A stretch of DNA of 39,042 nucleotides from Funneliformis mosseae (lineage: Eukaryota > Glomeromycota > Glomeromycetes > Glomerales > Glomeraceae). Where the stretch lies: NCBI GenBank assembly GCA_910592005.1, contig CAJVPP010000234.1, positions 1 through 39,042 of the forward strand, given 5' to 3'. The notes under the pieces are model-generated. The model had not been told where the DNA came from, did not search any database, and worked only from the letters and a program-made list of their open reading frames with translations. Of the stretch, positions 20,130 through 32,437 are shown piece after piece (the first letter of the stretch is position 1; every line of letters begins with the position of its first letter). The position numbers and the translations under genes were made by a program.

Positions 20130-20885
20130 AATTCAAAAGGCACACCTACTCTATCTTTTGCTACCCATAATGTAAATTCACTTCAATGTCCAATCAAAAA
20201 CCAATTTATTAACGATACATTCACAGACCTTAATATGGATTTTGTAAGTCTTACTGAAACTCAATATAAGTCTGACCAATCCTTTTGTTACATACACGAC
20301 CCTAATTATACTTTTTTTTAGAGCACCCGCCTTAACTCACACGCTAGAGTTAGCATTCTCATTAAAAAATCCTAGGCTGTTTACATCCAAAAAGCCTATC
20401 TGGATAATGATCGATTTATCTATATAGACTTGTATTTATCTGAATATACCAAACTTCGCATCTTCTGTGTCTATTTACATACTTCAACTGAATCTGATAC
20501 CAAGACAGAACAGCTCAACTTACACAAAGTAATCATCAAACATGTTTATGACAGCATCAGAGTGGATTTCAGGACTGTAATCCTAGGGGACTTCAACACA
20601 AATCTCGATACTTACTAGTCATAAGTTAACAATGGCAAAGCCTTACACTGGCAAATGGACTTCTACAAATGGCTCTTCACATTGAACTTCCTAGACCTTT
20701 ATGACGTTTGTTATGATACACCCCAACCCACATACCACTCAGGCTCACGTAGTTCAAGAATTGACACCATTTTTGTCTCACCCAACTTCACTTCAAAATT
20801 CCTTTATCCATATTTAGACCAGCTAGTTCTTTACTCATCTAACCATAAGATCGTCTTCATGATATTCACTAATTGTCATATGTAA
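20130..20885 (+). pseudogene. LINE APE-type endonuclease domain
   Basis: This domain nicks target DNA to prime reverse transcription. Motifs in order are SFATHNVNSLQC (catalytic Asn, about 20155), VSLTETQY (catalytic Glu, about 20245), VILGDFNTNLD (about 20580), the SRIDTIFVS segment (about 20755), and SSNHKIVFMI (about 20835). In the last the usual Ser-Asp-His reads Ser-Asn-His because the codon at 20841-20843 is AAC rather than GAC, a single G-to-A change at a catalytic residue. Stops include TAG codons at positions compatible with former Trp (near 20322, 20372 and 20619). The domain is otherwise almost full length. Confidence 0.85.
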
Positions 20886-23100
20886 TCAAATGCTCGAGGT
20901 TGTATCTTACAAAATAAATGACAAGTTCCTAATTTAAGAGCTATGAACCTATCCAAATAGAATAAATTCACTGCACACACTGATTTTCATTATAGATGTC
21001 ACAACCTGGATCGTCTATTGAACCTCTCTACTAATAGATGTAATATGAACACCCTATGGACAAATATAAAAGCTGCTGTCCTAGCTGCCAACAGATGTGC
21101 CATACCTTAAGTTTGGATTTCCCTACAACAAAAAAATAAATGACCTTTTGATCAGCCCCCCTCCTTTATTGCAGCCAAAAAAGTTAGCTCATTTCTGCTC
21201 CATTTCAAAAGCTCATTTCTAAGTACAAACCGTTAGCCTGAATCCCTAAAATGGTATCATATTAAGGACAATATGGAAAAGTTGATCACAGAATTGAAAC
21301 TTCCTATATGTTACTTTCCTTCCTCTCTGTGTATTGACAATATCAATGACGTAAAATTAAAAATTAAGGATCTCCACAAATCTTTAACAGCCCTAGCTAA
21401 AGTTGAAACACAAAAAATAAAAGAATCAGCCATCAAGTCCTTTATAGACAAACAATGTGACAACCTGCAAGATGACCCCTTCAGAATGATTGCCTCTATA
21501 TTGAATCAGAAGAAACGATCTATAGTGCTTGATAGACTGCTTATCACAAACAAGTACTCAGGCAATAAACGTTTCACTATTGAACCAGAAGAAATTAAGA
21601 GAGCCACAATTGACTATTTCCAAAACTTCACTGTTCCCTCAACCCCGGTATACCCCATGCCTTTCAGATAGTCTGAGCAATATAAACCTAAGGACTACGT
21701 TAATGAATATCACTATTTCAATCTTATGCAACCTCCCATATATGATGAATGGCTTGCTGTTCTTAGAACACTTCCCAATAATAAAGCAGCTGGTCCCTCT
21801 GGTATCACCAACAAAATGATTGCTCACCTTGGAGATAAGCTTCAGTAACTTCTTTGAAAACTTATCTGCATGTGCTTCACTATAGGTGACATCCTCAACG
21901 AATGGAAAATTGCCCACATATATCTCATTCTCAAACCCATGGAATGGGAATGTGACATAACTAAAACTAGATCTATTATATTACTCGAAACTATGCATAA
22001 AGGCCTTGTTAAGATTATTACTAATAGACTCTCTTAAATATTAGCCAACTATAATATTCTCAAAGGAGAAAACTTCGCTGAATTGCCAGGAGGTTCAATG
22101 GAACCACCTATAAAAATTATCAATATGCTATTAGAGGATGCTATCGAAAATAATAAAGAAATTTGAATTCTCCTGCAAGACCTTTTTAAAGCCTATGATC
22201 ACGTAGATTTGTCTTACCTTCATCTTGCACTAAACAGAATTAAAGTCCCTAAGTTAGCTACTGAACTTATCATTAACCTCTTTACTTCGAAAAGAAACGC
22301 TGTATTTACCACATAGGGAACCACTGACTTATACAATATCAAGACAGGTATCGACTAAGGAGAAGTTATTTCTCCTTTAGTGTGGTGTATTTACCTGGAT
22401 CCCTTACTCTGCGAAGTAGGCTCCCTGAATAAAGGATATATAATTGATCATACTTGGATTTCTGACATCACCTCGTTACTTGCGTTCATGGACGATACAA
22501 ACTGGGTAGCTAGTTCCAAACAAGATCTAGAAGAAATTTTACACGTTGCAGATGAATTTTATAGTCTCACCAGATCTACACTCAACAAAGACAAATCGAA
22601 ACTGTTGACGACCCGTCACATTGATATCCTTCCTGTTCCTATCAAATTTGGCTCAACCACTATCGATATCACTCCTGAAAAAGGGTCAGTACATTTCCTA
22701 GGTATATGGATTAACAGTCAGAGAGCTCAATCATTCGTCAAAAAGTAGCTCACATTCGATGTGAACTGTTTCGTCACCTCTATGAAATATAAACCATTAA
22801 CGGACAAACAACTATCATACATTATCAATATGGTTTTGTGTCTCCTGCTAGAATATCGCATACAGCTGACACCCCTTTCAAAAAATGAATGTCATAAAAT
22901 TTTCACTTCCATATGTACACTTTTCAAATATAAAAACAAATTCACCCTTACCCTCCCTAACACCCTTTTGAATTCCAAACAATTCTATAACTTAAGCAAC
23001 CTTTGGTCACTGCAAATCAAATCCCTTTCAACTGCTCTTATTTATCAATTTAATAACTCATCCCTTTATAAGAATATCTCTTTAATTCGACTCTACTAAT
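20886..23100 (+). pseudogene. LINE reverse transcriptase domain
   Basis: This is the reverse transcriptase that copies the element RNA. After a spacer region (KRSIVLDRLLITN, about 21510) the RT blocks are visible: NNKAAGPSGITNKMIAHLG (about 21778), KIITNRLS, GENFAELPGGS, motif A LLQDLFKAYDHVD (about 22170), then GID-stop-GEVISPL with TAA at 22356 where a Gln is expected. The catalytic FMDDTNWVASS follows (about 22485), then LNKDKSKLL and the thumb-like KPLTDKQLSYIINMV (about 22790). The MDD residues and the motif-A Asp are intact. At least ten in-frame stops (TAA, TAG, TGA) and some frameshifts are present. The longest clean pieces are 21273-21671, 22359-22748 and 22761-23099. Confidence 0.88.
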
Positions 23101-24009
23101 TACAGTTAAGCAATATTCTTGTTACATCCCCCCTAAATTATTGGCCACATTCTTTCAACAAAGTTCACATAGAAACTTAATTGGTGCCTCCCTCTCCCTT
23201 ATTAACTCTTCATCATCAAAACTTTCTCTTAATGTTTCCCTTTCTCTCATGAATAAAATTACTGGAGGCACTCAACCCATCACAAAAATCCTTTCTAGTA
23301 GTTTACTGAAACGATATATCAAGATTTTCACTAACCATAACTTATATTTTTTAGATCAACTAATCTCTTCCTTGGGTCGTCATTTAATTACTACGTTTGA
23401 TTTCTTTCTTAGAGATTTTAACCACCAGTCAAAAAGATTTGGTTCATCTGATTTTTTTATAGATTAAACAACATTGTTTTAGAAAATCATGTACATAGAT
23501 TAATCAAACTAGCATTCAGACTGGATTCTCCCTTACCATGTTACAAACCCGTTTCTCAAGCGCTCACCTTAAATAGCAAAATGAAAGAAATAGTATCAAC
23601 CTAAAATACAACGTTCAATGGTCCAACCTTCAGAAAAATTATAGCCGACGTCTCAAACAGTAATTATCTCATCTGCTACCATTTCACCCACAACATCATT
23701 TACAATAATGTTTGTCAGCTTGTTAAATGCTCAGGTTGTTTTCTCAGCAAACAAACCATTTTATCTGGGTGTTGCATCATCAATATCCTTAATGCTCTGG
23801 CCTATTTAGTTCAGACCATTCCTAAACAATCACATACAGTCAAGAATCAACCCAAACAATCATTTAGGGAAATCTCTCATATCACCAATATGATTTTTCA
23901 CAGTCTATACAATAACCTCCCTCTAATAATTTCACCTTCTGAAAACATCATCGATCTTATTATTTAACTATCGATACACTCACCCAAGCTTAAACAATTA
24001 CAGTCCACA
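23101..24009 (+). pseudogene. LINE ORF2 region between RT and RNase H
   Basis: This is the connection region of the same polyprotein. Coding character persists in pieces: 23141-23467 contains SSSKLSLNVSLSLMNKITGG and RHLITTFDFFLRD. Downstream fragments include CYHFTHNIIYNNVCQLVKC (about 23675) and FLSKQTILSGCCIINILNAL (about 23740), then about 23885-23965 with a TAA at the end. I recognise no catalytic motif in this part. Frameshifts and stops are frequent. Confidence 0.6.
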
Positions 24010-24660
24010 TTCATTGGTGTTATAGTTTTAATATTTTGCACCAATGGTTCCTTAATAGGACTTCAGACTGACAACTGTAAAATGGGATTTGGTTGGATTT
24101 GCTTACACCCAGACAATAGTTCATTTACCTTTAAAGCCTCACTCACAAATTGGCCCTCTTTCACGCGCGTTAAAATATATGCTCTCCTCACTGCCCTCAT
24201 AGTATCTCTAAACAACGCAGTGGTGAACATCTACCTAGATAGCCAGGCAATAATTCATGACTTTAACAAATACGTGCTCTTCAATCATCTTTCTCTGAGA
24301 AAGCTTGAAAAAGTTCCTAATTATATAATCTGGAATATTATCCGATATATCACTAATCACCTCAATCTTCAAGTTTTACTTTACAAAATCAAAGCATATA
24401 CTGGAAACTATTACAATGAAATAGTGGATAGATTAGCTAAAGATGGATGCAATACACTTCCCTTATCCTTGCTACTTAATAATGTCCTTTCAACAGATCT
24501 CTCATTTTACTTTAATAATATTCCTATTGAAGTCTCTATCAGAGGTTTTCTCAAACAACTCTTTGCAACACAAGTATTTGGCACCTTTCTGGATTTGAAC
24601 AGGAATGATAAACTCAAAGTATTCACAGTCAATAAATCTATCAATTGGTTTGCTATCTGA
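24010..24660 (+). pseudogene. LINE RNase H domain with substituted catalytic residues
   Basis: The RNase H type 1 fold is recognisable: FCTNGSLIG, then RVKIYALLTALIVSL, VNIYLDSQAIIHDFN, and LYKIKAYTGNYYNEIVDRLAKDG. The family pattern Asp-Glu-Asp-His-Asp reads here Asn (AAT, 24043-24045), Lys (AAA, 24172-24174), Asp (24238-24240), Tyr (TAT, 24397-24399), Asp (24427-24429). Each of the three losses is explained by one C:G to T:A transition. The segment from 24082 to a TGA at 24658 is free of stops, so it looks intact by length while being catalytically dead. Confidence 0.85.
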
Positions 24661-25571
24661 AACCTTTTTTCAATAAATACCTCTTCTCTCTCCACATTCT
24701 TCGCTTCATGTAAGCTCAAATTATTCATTATCAAAAATTTCATCGACGAACTTCCTTTACTATCACGCCTCACATTATTAAGACCTAACTTATATGAACA
24801 CTGGCCGTGTGTGAGTTGCAACGTTACTACTGAAACTGCTTTTCATATTTGGATATATCCATTATACTCCCCTAAAATTATAAACATGATCTCGGTTACC
24901 AAAAATAATCTTATTGACTAGCTAAGCTTTTTATACAGAGTTAGATGCACAGCACACCAAACTGAACTAGAGAACATATTCAATAACACTTTCGCATCAC
25001 CTTCAAATGCTTCTAATAGCTACATTGACATCATTTAATCCAGAATTCCATCTTCCCTGATAGATATTATTCACAAAATAGCTAGCAATAAAGAGTGATG
25101 CCTCTCCATTGTCTTACGCTCGCTGCTCCTCTTCTACTAAAAGCTATACGATGATATCTGGAAACACCGTTGCAACTTACTAATCACCAAAGAGCGCTCA
25201 TTGGGCATCACTAAATAAGATAAGCATAAACGTTGTGCTAGTTCACCCCTGCCTCACAGACAAACATCAAGCCCCTCTTTTAACTGAAAAATTTGGATAC
25301 ATCTTGCAAACAAATTTGGCTACGCATTTTCAGACTTTTTAAATAGGCACTGACATCTTCTTTTTCTTTTCTTGTTGATATCAACTTTCATTAAATATGC
25401 ACTTAGTGGATTTGATGGAGGGGAAAGATGATGATAGGTTAATTCAAACAGGTTTGTAATATAACTACAGGGGATAGCTAGTACTTAGCATAGATTTATT
25501 TTTGATTTACTTTATATTTTCTTACATATAAATTTAATAAAGTTACTGGCAGTGCCACATTGTTAAAAAAA
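24661..25571 (+). pseudogene. LINE ORF2 C-terminus and 3' UTR
   Basis: After the RNase H stop the protein continues as LSTFFASCKLKLFIIKNFID and a zinc-like segment, YEHWPCVSCNVTTETAFHIW, in which the fourth ligand after HIW reads Tyr (TAT) where Cys is usual. Later pieces are ENIFNNTFASPSNASN, then YDDIWKHRCNLLITKERS (about 25145) and WIHLANKFGYAFSDFLNRH, ending at about 25350 in a TGA. The remainder to 25571 is non-coding 3' UTR leading into the (AAT)n tail. Confidence 0.7.
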
Positions 25572-25594
25572 TAATAATAATAATAATAATAATA
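25572..25594. repeat. (AAT)n tail of the LINE
   Basis: There are about seven and a half AAT repeats directly after TTAAAAAA. Short A-rich microsatellite tails are a hallmark of non-LTR retrotransposon 3' ends, so this marks the right boundary of the element. Confidence 0.85.
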
Positions 25595-28381
25595 TTGAAG
25601 ATAATATAAATAAGTCTAATACTAATAAAAAAAATCAAAAAAAGATAATAATAAAGGTAATAAAAATTTAATTAAAATTTATGTTTTTTTAACATTATTT
25701 TTTTCTAAATTTTTTCTTTATAATAAATTAAATCTGTCATATAAAATACATATATTTATACTATTATTAAAAAGTAAAAAAAGGGATTTATTTGTTAAAA
25801 AATTATAAATAAACAAGATTAAATTCTAGTAAATTAAAATATAGCTTGTTTTTATTAAATATATAAGTATATTTAAATTTTTATCTATAAAAAATTAATC
25901 TTATTAATCTTATTAATCTTTTTATTTTATTTTAATAGATGTTTATTTATGATCAGTTTTTAATTATTTTAGAATTTTTTATTAAAATTATATATATTTT
26001 TTTTAATATATAAAATAATATTAGATATTATAAAATAATAGTATAATTTTTAGACTATTTGCATATATATTTCAAATCAAAAATAAATTGATTCTAAAAA
26101 AATATAAAATTCTATTATTATATAAATTAAGTTACATATATATTTTTATAAGTACATTAAAAATTAAAATTTATAAAATTTATATTTTTACTAATATTAA
26201 TAAATTAATATCATTTAATTAATTAATTATCAGTACTTTAATATTTTATAAATTATTATTTATTAGTATAAATCTATATTTATTTTTATAAAAAAAGGTA
26301 TTAATGCATATGAAATAATTAGAACTAATATATTAATATTTTCTTTATCTTAAAAAAAGAATAAATAAAATGTTTAAATTAGTATTATAATAAATAATAT
26401 AATAAGATATCAATTAAATTAAATGAAAAGATATCATTCAATTAAAATAATAAGATATTAATAAATAATAAACTTATAATAATGCTTAGTATAATATATA
26501 ATATTAATGATAAATTAATAAAAAAAATATAAAAAATCTAAAAAAATAAATATTAACAGTGAAAAAGTCAAATTTGTATTTGAAGATGTAACTTATACAA
26601 CCTTACTAATTTAAAACTATTAATAATTATAATAATTATTTAAGAGTTATTAATATAGTTAATTAATACATAATTATAAAATATGTAAATTATAAATTTT
26701 TATTTAATTAAATTTAACAAAAAATCATAAAATTTTAAATTTAATTTAGTTTGTAAATTATTTAAAGATTTAATTGATAATAATTCTTTAAAAATAATAA
26801 AATATTAATTTTAAAAATCTGAGTTTAAATTCATATAAATTACTTTAAGTAAATTATCAAATAATAATCATTATAATATATAAATAAAAAAATACTTTTC
26901 TTTAATATTATTTTTAATAAAAAATAGAAAAAATTTTTTATAGAATTCTTTTCAATTAAATATTTAATAAAATAATTGTAATATTTTGTTATTTATAATA
27001 AAAATTACTAAATAATTTATATTTTTATTGAAAAATAAATAAATTATATTTTATCAATTTTTTGTTATATAAAATTATTATAGTAAAATTAAAAATAATA
27101 ATAAAATTATTACATAATTTACAAATCTAAAGAAAAAACTTATAAAATATAAAAAATATAAATAATAAAATTATTTAATATATAAAAAACTTTATTTAAA
27201 TACAAATAATTAATATAATTATAATACTCAATAAATTTTTAATAAAAATTAAAAATTAAAAATTTTTGAGTTATAAATAAAGATATAAAAAAATTAAATA
27301 AAAGAATTAAACAATTATTATATAATTTTTATAATAAAATAATAATTAATAATATTATAAAATATTAAAGTAGTGTTCCTAATGAGTTGAGTTAAATCAA
27401 GTTTTGAGTCAAAATTATCTGATATACCTTTAATTTAAAGTACTTATTTATTATATGTAACTAAAATTTATAATTATACACAATCATGCAAGTCAAATAT
27501 GTGAGTTTATGCAAGTTATTTTTAGAATTCTAAGTTAAAGGATTTAATTATTATTTTCTTTTAAAAATTATATTATTTATTTTTTAAAATTTAAGATTTA
27601 TTATTTATTTTTTTATATTTATCATATTAATATTTAATATTTAAATTAAAATTACTTAAATTGATTTAATTTTAAAAACTTAAATTATAAAAATATCTAA
27701 ATAAAAAGGTTTAATTATATATCTAGTTATTAACTATTGCTTTATAATAGAGAACTAATATACTTCATTCTCAAATGCTGAAAAATATTATTTTCAGAAT
27801 TTGCAATTATTTTTTGAATTTCATTTTTTTTGCTTTCAAATAGTTTTTGATTTATTTTAATTATGATAAATTTCAAATTTATAATAGTATTATCATTCAA
27901 TATAGACATGTATTATTAACTTTAATTTATAGTTTATACAATTCCCTTAATCTATTTTATTTAATCACAAGATTCAAATTGTAAACAATACATTTCAAAA
28001 GTTTATATAAAAATTAATTATCTAAAAAATTTTCAAATTAATTTTTTCTTTATCTATCTATAGAATGCATATCTTATTTTTAATAGTAAGCTAAAGTTTA
28101 TCTATATTGTTACCTTTTTTGTTGATTCTGATAAAACATTAAAAGAAAATTTAGTGATTGAAACTGGTTAATAATTATTCAGGTTACTCACATCAAATTA
28201 AGTTAATATAGATCAATATTTAACAAACCAGATATCTGTATTAAATTCATCCAGTTTTCAAACTAGATTGACCTATGTGAAAATTAACTAAATTTAAGCC
28301 TTTTTAATAATCTTTTTTACTATAAATTAGCCCTTCAGTTCTTCACTTTTTTACCACTTTATATATCAACTTTTAATTTGA
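25595..28381. other. extremely AT-rich filler
   Basis: I see no gene across these 2.8 kb. It is A/T sequence with very few G or C, plus one slightly richer patch at about 27375-27530 (AATGAGTTGAGTTAAATC...). That patch might be an old transposon end, but I found no matching inverted copy. From about 28130 it may already include the left flank of the hAT element. Confidence 0.6.
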
Positions 28382-30863
28382 ATGTCTAGAATATTTACGA
28401 TAAATGATAATATTTGGGATTATCTTTCTGATACAATTCCAGAAATAGATAACACCTTTGATGATATATCTACTAGTTCTAGTAGTACTCCTTCAACAAC
28501 CCCTCTAATAGCCCCTTCAACAGCACTATCTTCAATAGTTTCTCTTGATAAAAATTAATCACATGCAGAAAAAAAAGTGAAATTAAATAAATCAAATGTA
28601 AATATACTAAAACTAGTTGAGTATGGTAATATATGATTCAAGAAAACAAGTATGATATATGTCAAATTCTGGTTATGAATATGCAAAATAATGAAATATA
28701 TTATCATTAGCAATTTTCGCATAATAGATCTATAGGAAACATCTTCATGAAAAGTATAGCATTTATGAGAGAATGAATAAGATAATACTATCTTTTTTAA
28801 ACAAAAACTACATTATATATAAAAATCATTTCTTAATTTAAATATTAAATACTAACCATATACATATCAAAAATTTTACAATTTTATTTTTTTAATTATA
28901 GCAAATAGATAAATTAATTTAACTAACTGTATCAGAATTAATAGAAAAAGCAAAAGTTAAATTATATAAAGAATCACAAATCAAGAAATCAGGCAAGCTA
29001 TTGCTGAATGAATTACTATTAACAATCTTTTACTTAAAATTATTTAAGTCAAAGGTTATTGAAAAATAATGATAACTCTTAATTCTGCATTTTCAATTCC
29101 ATCTAATAAAAGAATAAAGAATAAAATTTATACTAGATATATAAATGTAATTGAAGATATTGCTTGAAAATACTTATAAATCTGCTTCTTTGACAACTGA
29201 CATTTTGACAGCTAAAAGTAAACACAGGTATATTGATGTAACTTTACATTAGTTATTAGAAGATTTTAAAGTATATGATTATCTTTTTTGCATGAAGTAT
29301 ATGCAATATCCTCATACTGGAACAAATATTGTATTTTTTTTAAAAAAAAAGTTGTTGAATTTGGATTAGAAGGAAAAATTACCTGTGTTATGATTAATAA
29401 TAGAAGTAATATGGTTAATGCAATTAGCTAATAGAATGGTATTGAATGCTCACCTTATGTTGCGTATACATTATAATATTTAATTTATCATACATTAAAA
29501 AAACTAATATTTATATTAAGCGAATTAAACATCTAGTACATTTTTTTACAAGTTCTCCTAAGTAAAGTGAGCATCTTGATAATGCTTAAAAGAAATGTCA
29601 AAAATATATTAATTAAGATATTTCTAATAATTCTAATAAAGAAGATTCTAATGATAATGATTATAACACAAATAAACCACTATTAAATATTTCAACAAAT
29701 TCACAAAAACATTTTGTGAAATATTGCTGATATAAAGACTTGATGGAATTTCAAATATTATTTCTAAAACTGTTTATTAAAATTGTGTAAAGCAATTAAA
29801 TGGCTGGCTGCAATATTACCTTTATCTGATAATTATGATGATTGTGTAGATTGAAAAAGACTTAAAAAGAGGCTTTTATTACCTCATGAATGGAATTTAT
29901 TAAAATAAATTGTAGATTTATTAGAGCTATTTGAAGATACCACTACATATTTTAGCAGAATATCTTATATAACTTTGTTAATTATTTATCCTTTGATTCA
30001 AGTCCTCAAGTTTAAATATGCTGAATATGGTGAAGACAATAATAAATATTCAGAAATAGAACAAGGTAAATCAGTTATATTATAATATATTATAAAAATT
30101 ATTTTGCTAATTAATTAATCATAATTTATTTTATAGATGTTTCAAATTTTCAACATAAAGAAGATGAAAAAATTGGATTAAGTAATAGTAATGAAGAAGA
30201 TAACCTGAAACTTGATAATTTAGAGCAATTAATATCATATCGCCATCATACTCAATCTAAAGTAACAATTTCAACTATTTAGCCTACACAAGATATTCTT
30301 AAAATAATGAAAAGAATCATTTATATTTCATTGTTTTTCTATTGAAATAAATCTATAATGATTGGTCTTTTAACATCTCTTTTAGATTCAAGGCTGAAAA
30401 CACTTTTTAATTGGAATAAAGAAATATGTAATAAGATAAAAACAGAATTAATGCATTAATTTAAAGAATTAATTGATTTAAACTCAAAATAATTATTATG
30501 ATCATCTAGTAGCTTAAGCTAACAATAACATCATAGCCGATTGCATTCCTCTATTTTGTTATACAGGTATTAACGGTAAATTCTTTTTTTAAATTAAAAT
30601 GTTATTTAGATCCTATTAGTATACTTATCACTGATCATAATGTGAATCCATTTGAGTAGTAGGCAATTCAGAAAGCTCAGTTTCCTAATGTAGCTAAATT
30701 AGCTAGAAAGTATTTATTTATTTTCAGTTTATCAGTACCTAACAAAAGATTATTTTCTGATACAGGTAATCAAATTACTGCAAAATATACACATTTAGAT
30801 TTAAAATTAGCAGGTAAAATGATGTTTTTAAAGAGAAATTCAACCACAATTCATATGTTTTAG
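28382..30863 (+). pseudogene. hAT-family transposase relic, plus strand
   Basis: The ATG at 28382 opens a 58-codon Ser/Thr-rich leader (MSRIFTINDNIWDYLSD) ending in TAA at 28556. Later pieces follow hAT order: SASLTTDILTAKSKHRYIDV (about 29175), FCMKYMQYPHTGTNI, VMINNRSNM where the family has TDNGSN, and YVAYTL where CxxHTL is usual. Then come KAIKWLAAILPLSDNYDD (about 29795), LLLPHEWNLLK and EDTTTYFSRISYITLLIIY. A 71-bp intron (30066-30136, GTAAAT...TTATAG) joins EQ to DVSNFQHKEDEKIGL in phase. The C-terminal dimerisation region reads AIQKAQFPNVAKLARKYL and SVPNKRLFSDTGN, ending IHMF at 30860. Two consecutive TAG codons (30657-30662) sit where Trp-Trp is typical. Confidence 0.85.
30066..30136 (+). 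other. spliceosomal intron in the hAT relic
   Basis: The intron begins GTAAATC after G (exon ends CAAG) and ends TTTATTTTATAG before ATGTTTC. It is 71 bp and lies in phase 1. Removing it keeps a continuous acidic coding frame (HKEDEKIGLSNSNEED). Its size and splice sites match the other introns in the window. Confidence 0.7.
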
Positions 30864-31214
30864 TTAGAGTTTTTCACTTTATTAATAGAATTATAAATCG
30901 AAATTTAATAAAAATTTCTTAAATCTATTATAAATTTATTTTATGTAATAAAATTAAGTCAATTACTAAAATAACTTTATTTGACAAATAAGAAAAAAAT
31001 ACATATTGTTAATAAACTATTTCAAATATTATGCTAACTATTCACATAATTTTAATCAAATACCTGATTTCAAAAATTACATGGGTATCTGGATGACTAT
31101 TTATGATACAGTTCTAATCTCTAAGAAAATTCTATTAGTTTAATCTAGTAAACAAATATTTTTTGTGAATTTATAATAACAAGTGTTACATCAAGCTATA
31201 GCAAGCTAACAGCT

Positions 31215-31397
31215 ATAGATAAGAGATAAAATCTCTTAATAACAGTCAAAACTTAGATAAAACTATATTAAAATTAAAATAAGAGATATGATGAAATCCT
31301 TTCAATATAACAAAAGCTAAAATTGTCAAAATTATATTAAAAACATAGAAAAGGGTATGACGAAATTATTTTGAGGAGGTTTTAGCAGGTATCTATA
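31215..31397 (+). mobile_element. 183-bp MITE family, copy C
   Basis: Copy C is flanked by CTAACAGCT (31206-31214) and CTAATAGTT (31398-31406), a 9-bp duplication with two C/T differences. It begins ATAGATAAGAGATAAAATC and ends GGTTTTAGCAGGTATCTATA. It aligns end to end with copies A and B. Most positions that are CG in A or B read TG, CA or TA here, and by hand count only one CpG remains, versus five in A and seven in B. Confidence 0.88.
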
Positions 31398-31406
31398 CTA
31401 ATAGTT

Positions 31407-32437
31407 TATTAGAAAAATAGCTAACAACTATACTTCCTAGCCATAGATGCCTAATAAACATTTAGAGTTACTACTCACTGATAAAATCAGAGACTACAAC
31501 AAGCTAATAGCTCATTAGTGAGATAACTATCAGTTATATCTTCTTGTGATAAATAAAATCTTAAATTATACTGTATACTAGCCAATAATTCATTTTATAT
31601 AAAAACCCTTATTATGACATAATATTCAAAAAATATACTAAAAGTAACTTACTTTAATAACAGCTAAAAGATTATTTTCTTTTGTAACTTTTTTGTCATC
31701 TATGCATTTATTAATAATCATATAGAAATTTTTCATAAGTTTGAAGATTTATTGTAAGTTAGGTTTATTGAATTTCTTTTATTAGTACTAATCTATCCTA
31801 TATAAAATTGTAAAATGTTCCAATATTTTATATTAGTTTTATTAAATAAAGGTGCCATGAGTTGACCATGATAAATGAAAAAAAAATTTCTGATTAATAT
31901 AAAATAAAATACAAAAGTTAATTCAAATAATAATATAATAGTATAGTTAAGAATCAATTTTTATTAGATAAAAATTATTATGTAATTAATTATAGTGATT
32001 GGTAATTTATATTGATGTGTTATTTTTAGGGATTAACCAATTCAGTTTTAATCTGATTTTATCAGTTTTAAGGTAAATCAACTATATCAGTTTGTAAACT
32101 GATTTGAAATTAAAATTTAGATTAGAGTTTATATATATAGTATATTGTAAAATCTAAGACAAAACTAAAAACAATTTAAAATACAACTTGAAAGAAATTA
32201 AATTTTTTTATTAATGTGAAAACCAGTGTATAAAAAGAAAATATATTTAAAGATAATTAGCATCTGTTCTCTTTTTTTTAAATCTTTAAATAATTAAAGA
32301 AATTATATTAACTGATAAATTAAATCTTTTTTTTCATAAAAATACTTTTCCTATTGAACTGGTTCTATTTCAAATTAAACAATTTTTAAAATACTTTATA
32401 CTTAATAAATAATCTTGAACAAAAATTCTTCTTTTAA
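31407..32437. other. AT-rich spacer between the two hAT relics
   Basis: I see no coding sequence. Around 32036-32110 there are several CAGTTTTAA/CAGTTTGTAAACTG-type motifs after GGGATTAACCAATT. The region near 28157-28175 (ATTGAAACTGGTTAATAA) is loosely complementary, so these could be old hAT termini, but the match is too weak to define an element. Confidence 0.4.

Larger units (their letters stand above)
18240..25594 (+). mobile_element. non-LTR retrotransposon (LINE) relic, about 7.3 kb
   Basis: The order ORF1 (RRM-like domains and a zinc knuckle), APE-type endonuclease, reverse transcriptase, RNase H and C-terminal Cys/His motif is that of an I/Tad-like LINE. It ends at 25594 with an (AAT)n tail (25572-25594) after a 3' UTR, the usual LINE terminus. 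No LTRs are present. The 5' end is approximate and I could not identify a target-site duplication. All domains carry stops and frameshifts, so it cannot move. It is markedly less AT-rich than its flanks on both sides, which helps outline it. Confidence 0.9.
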
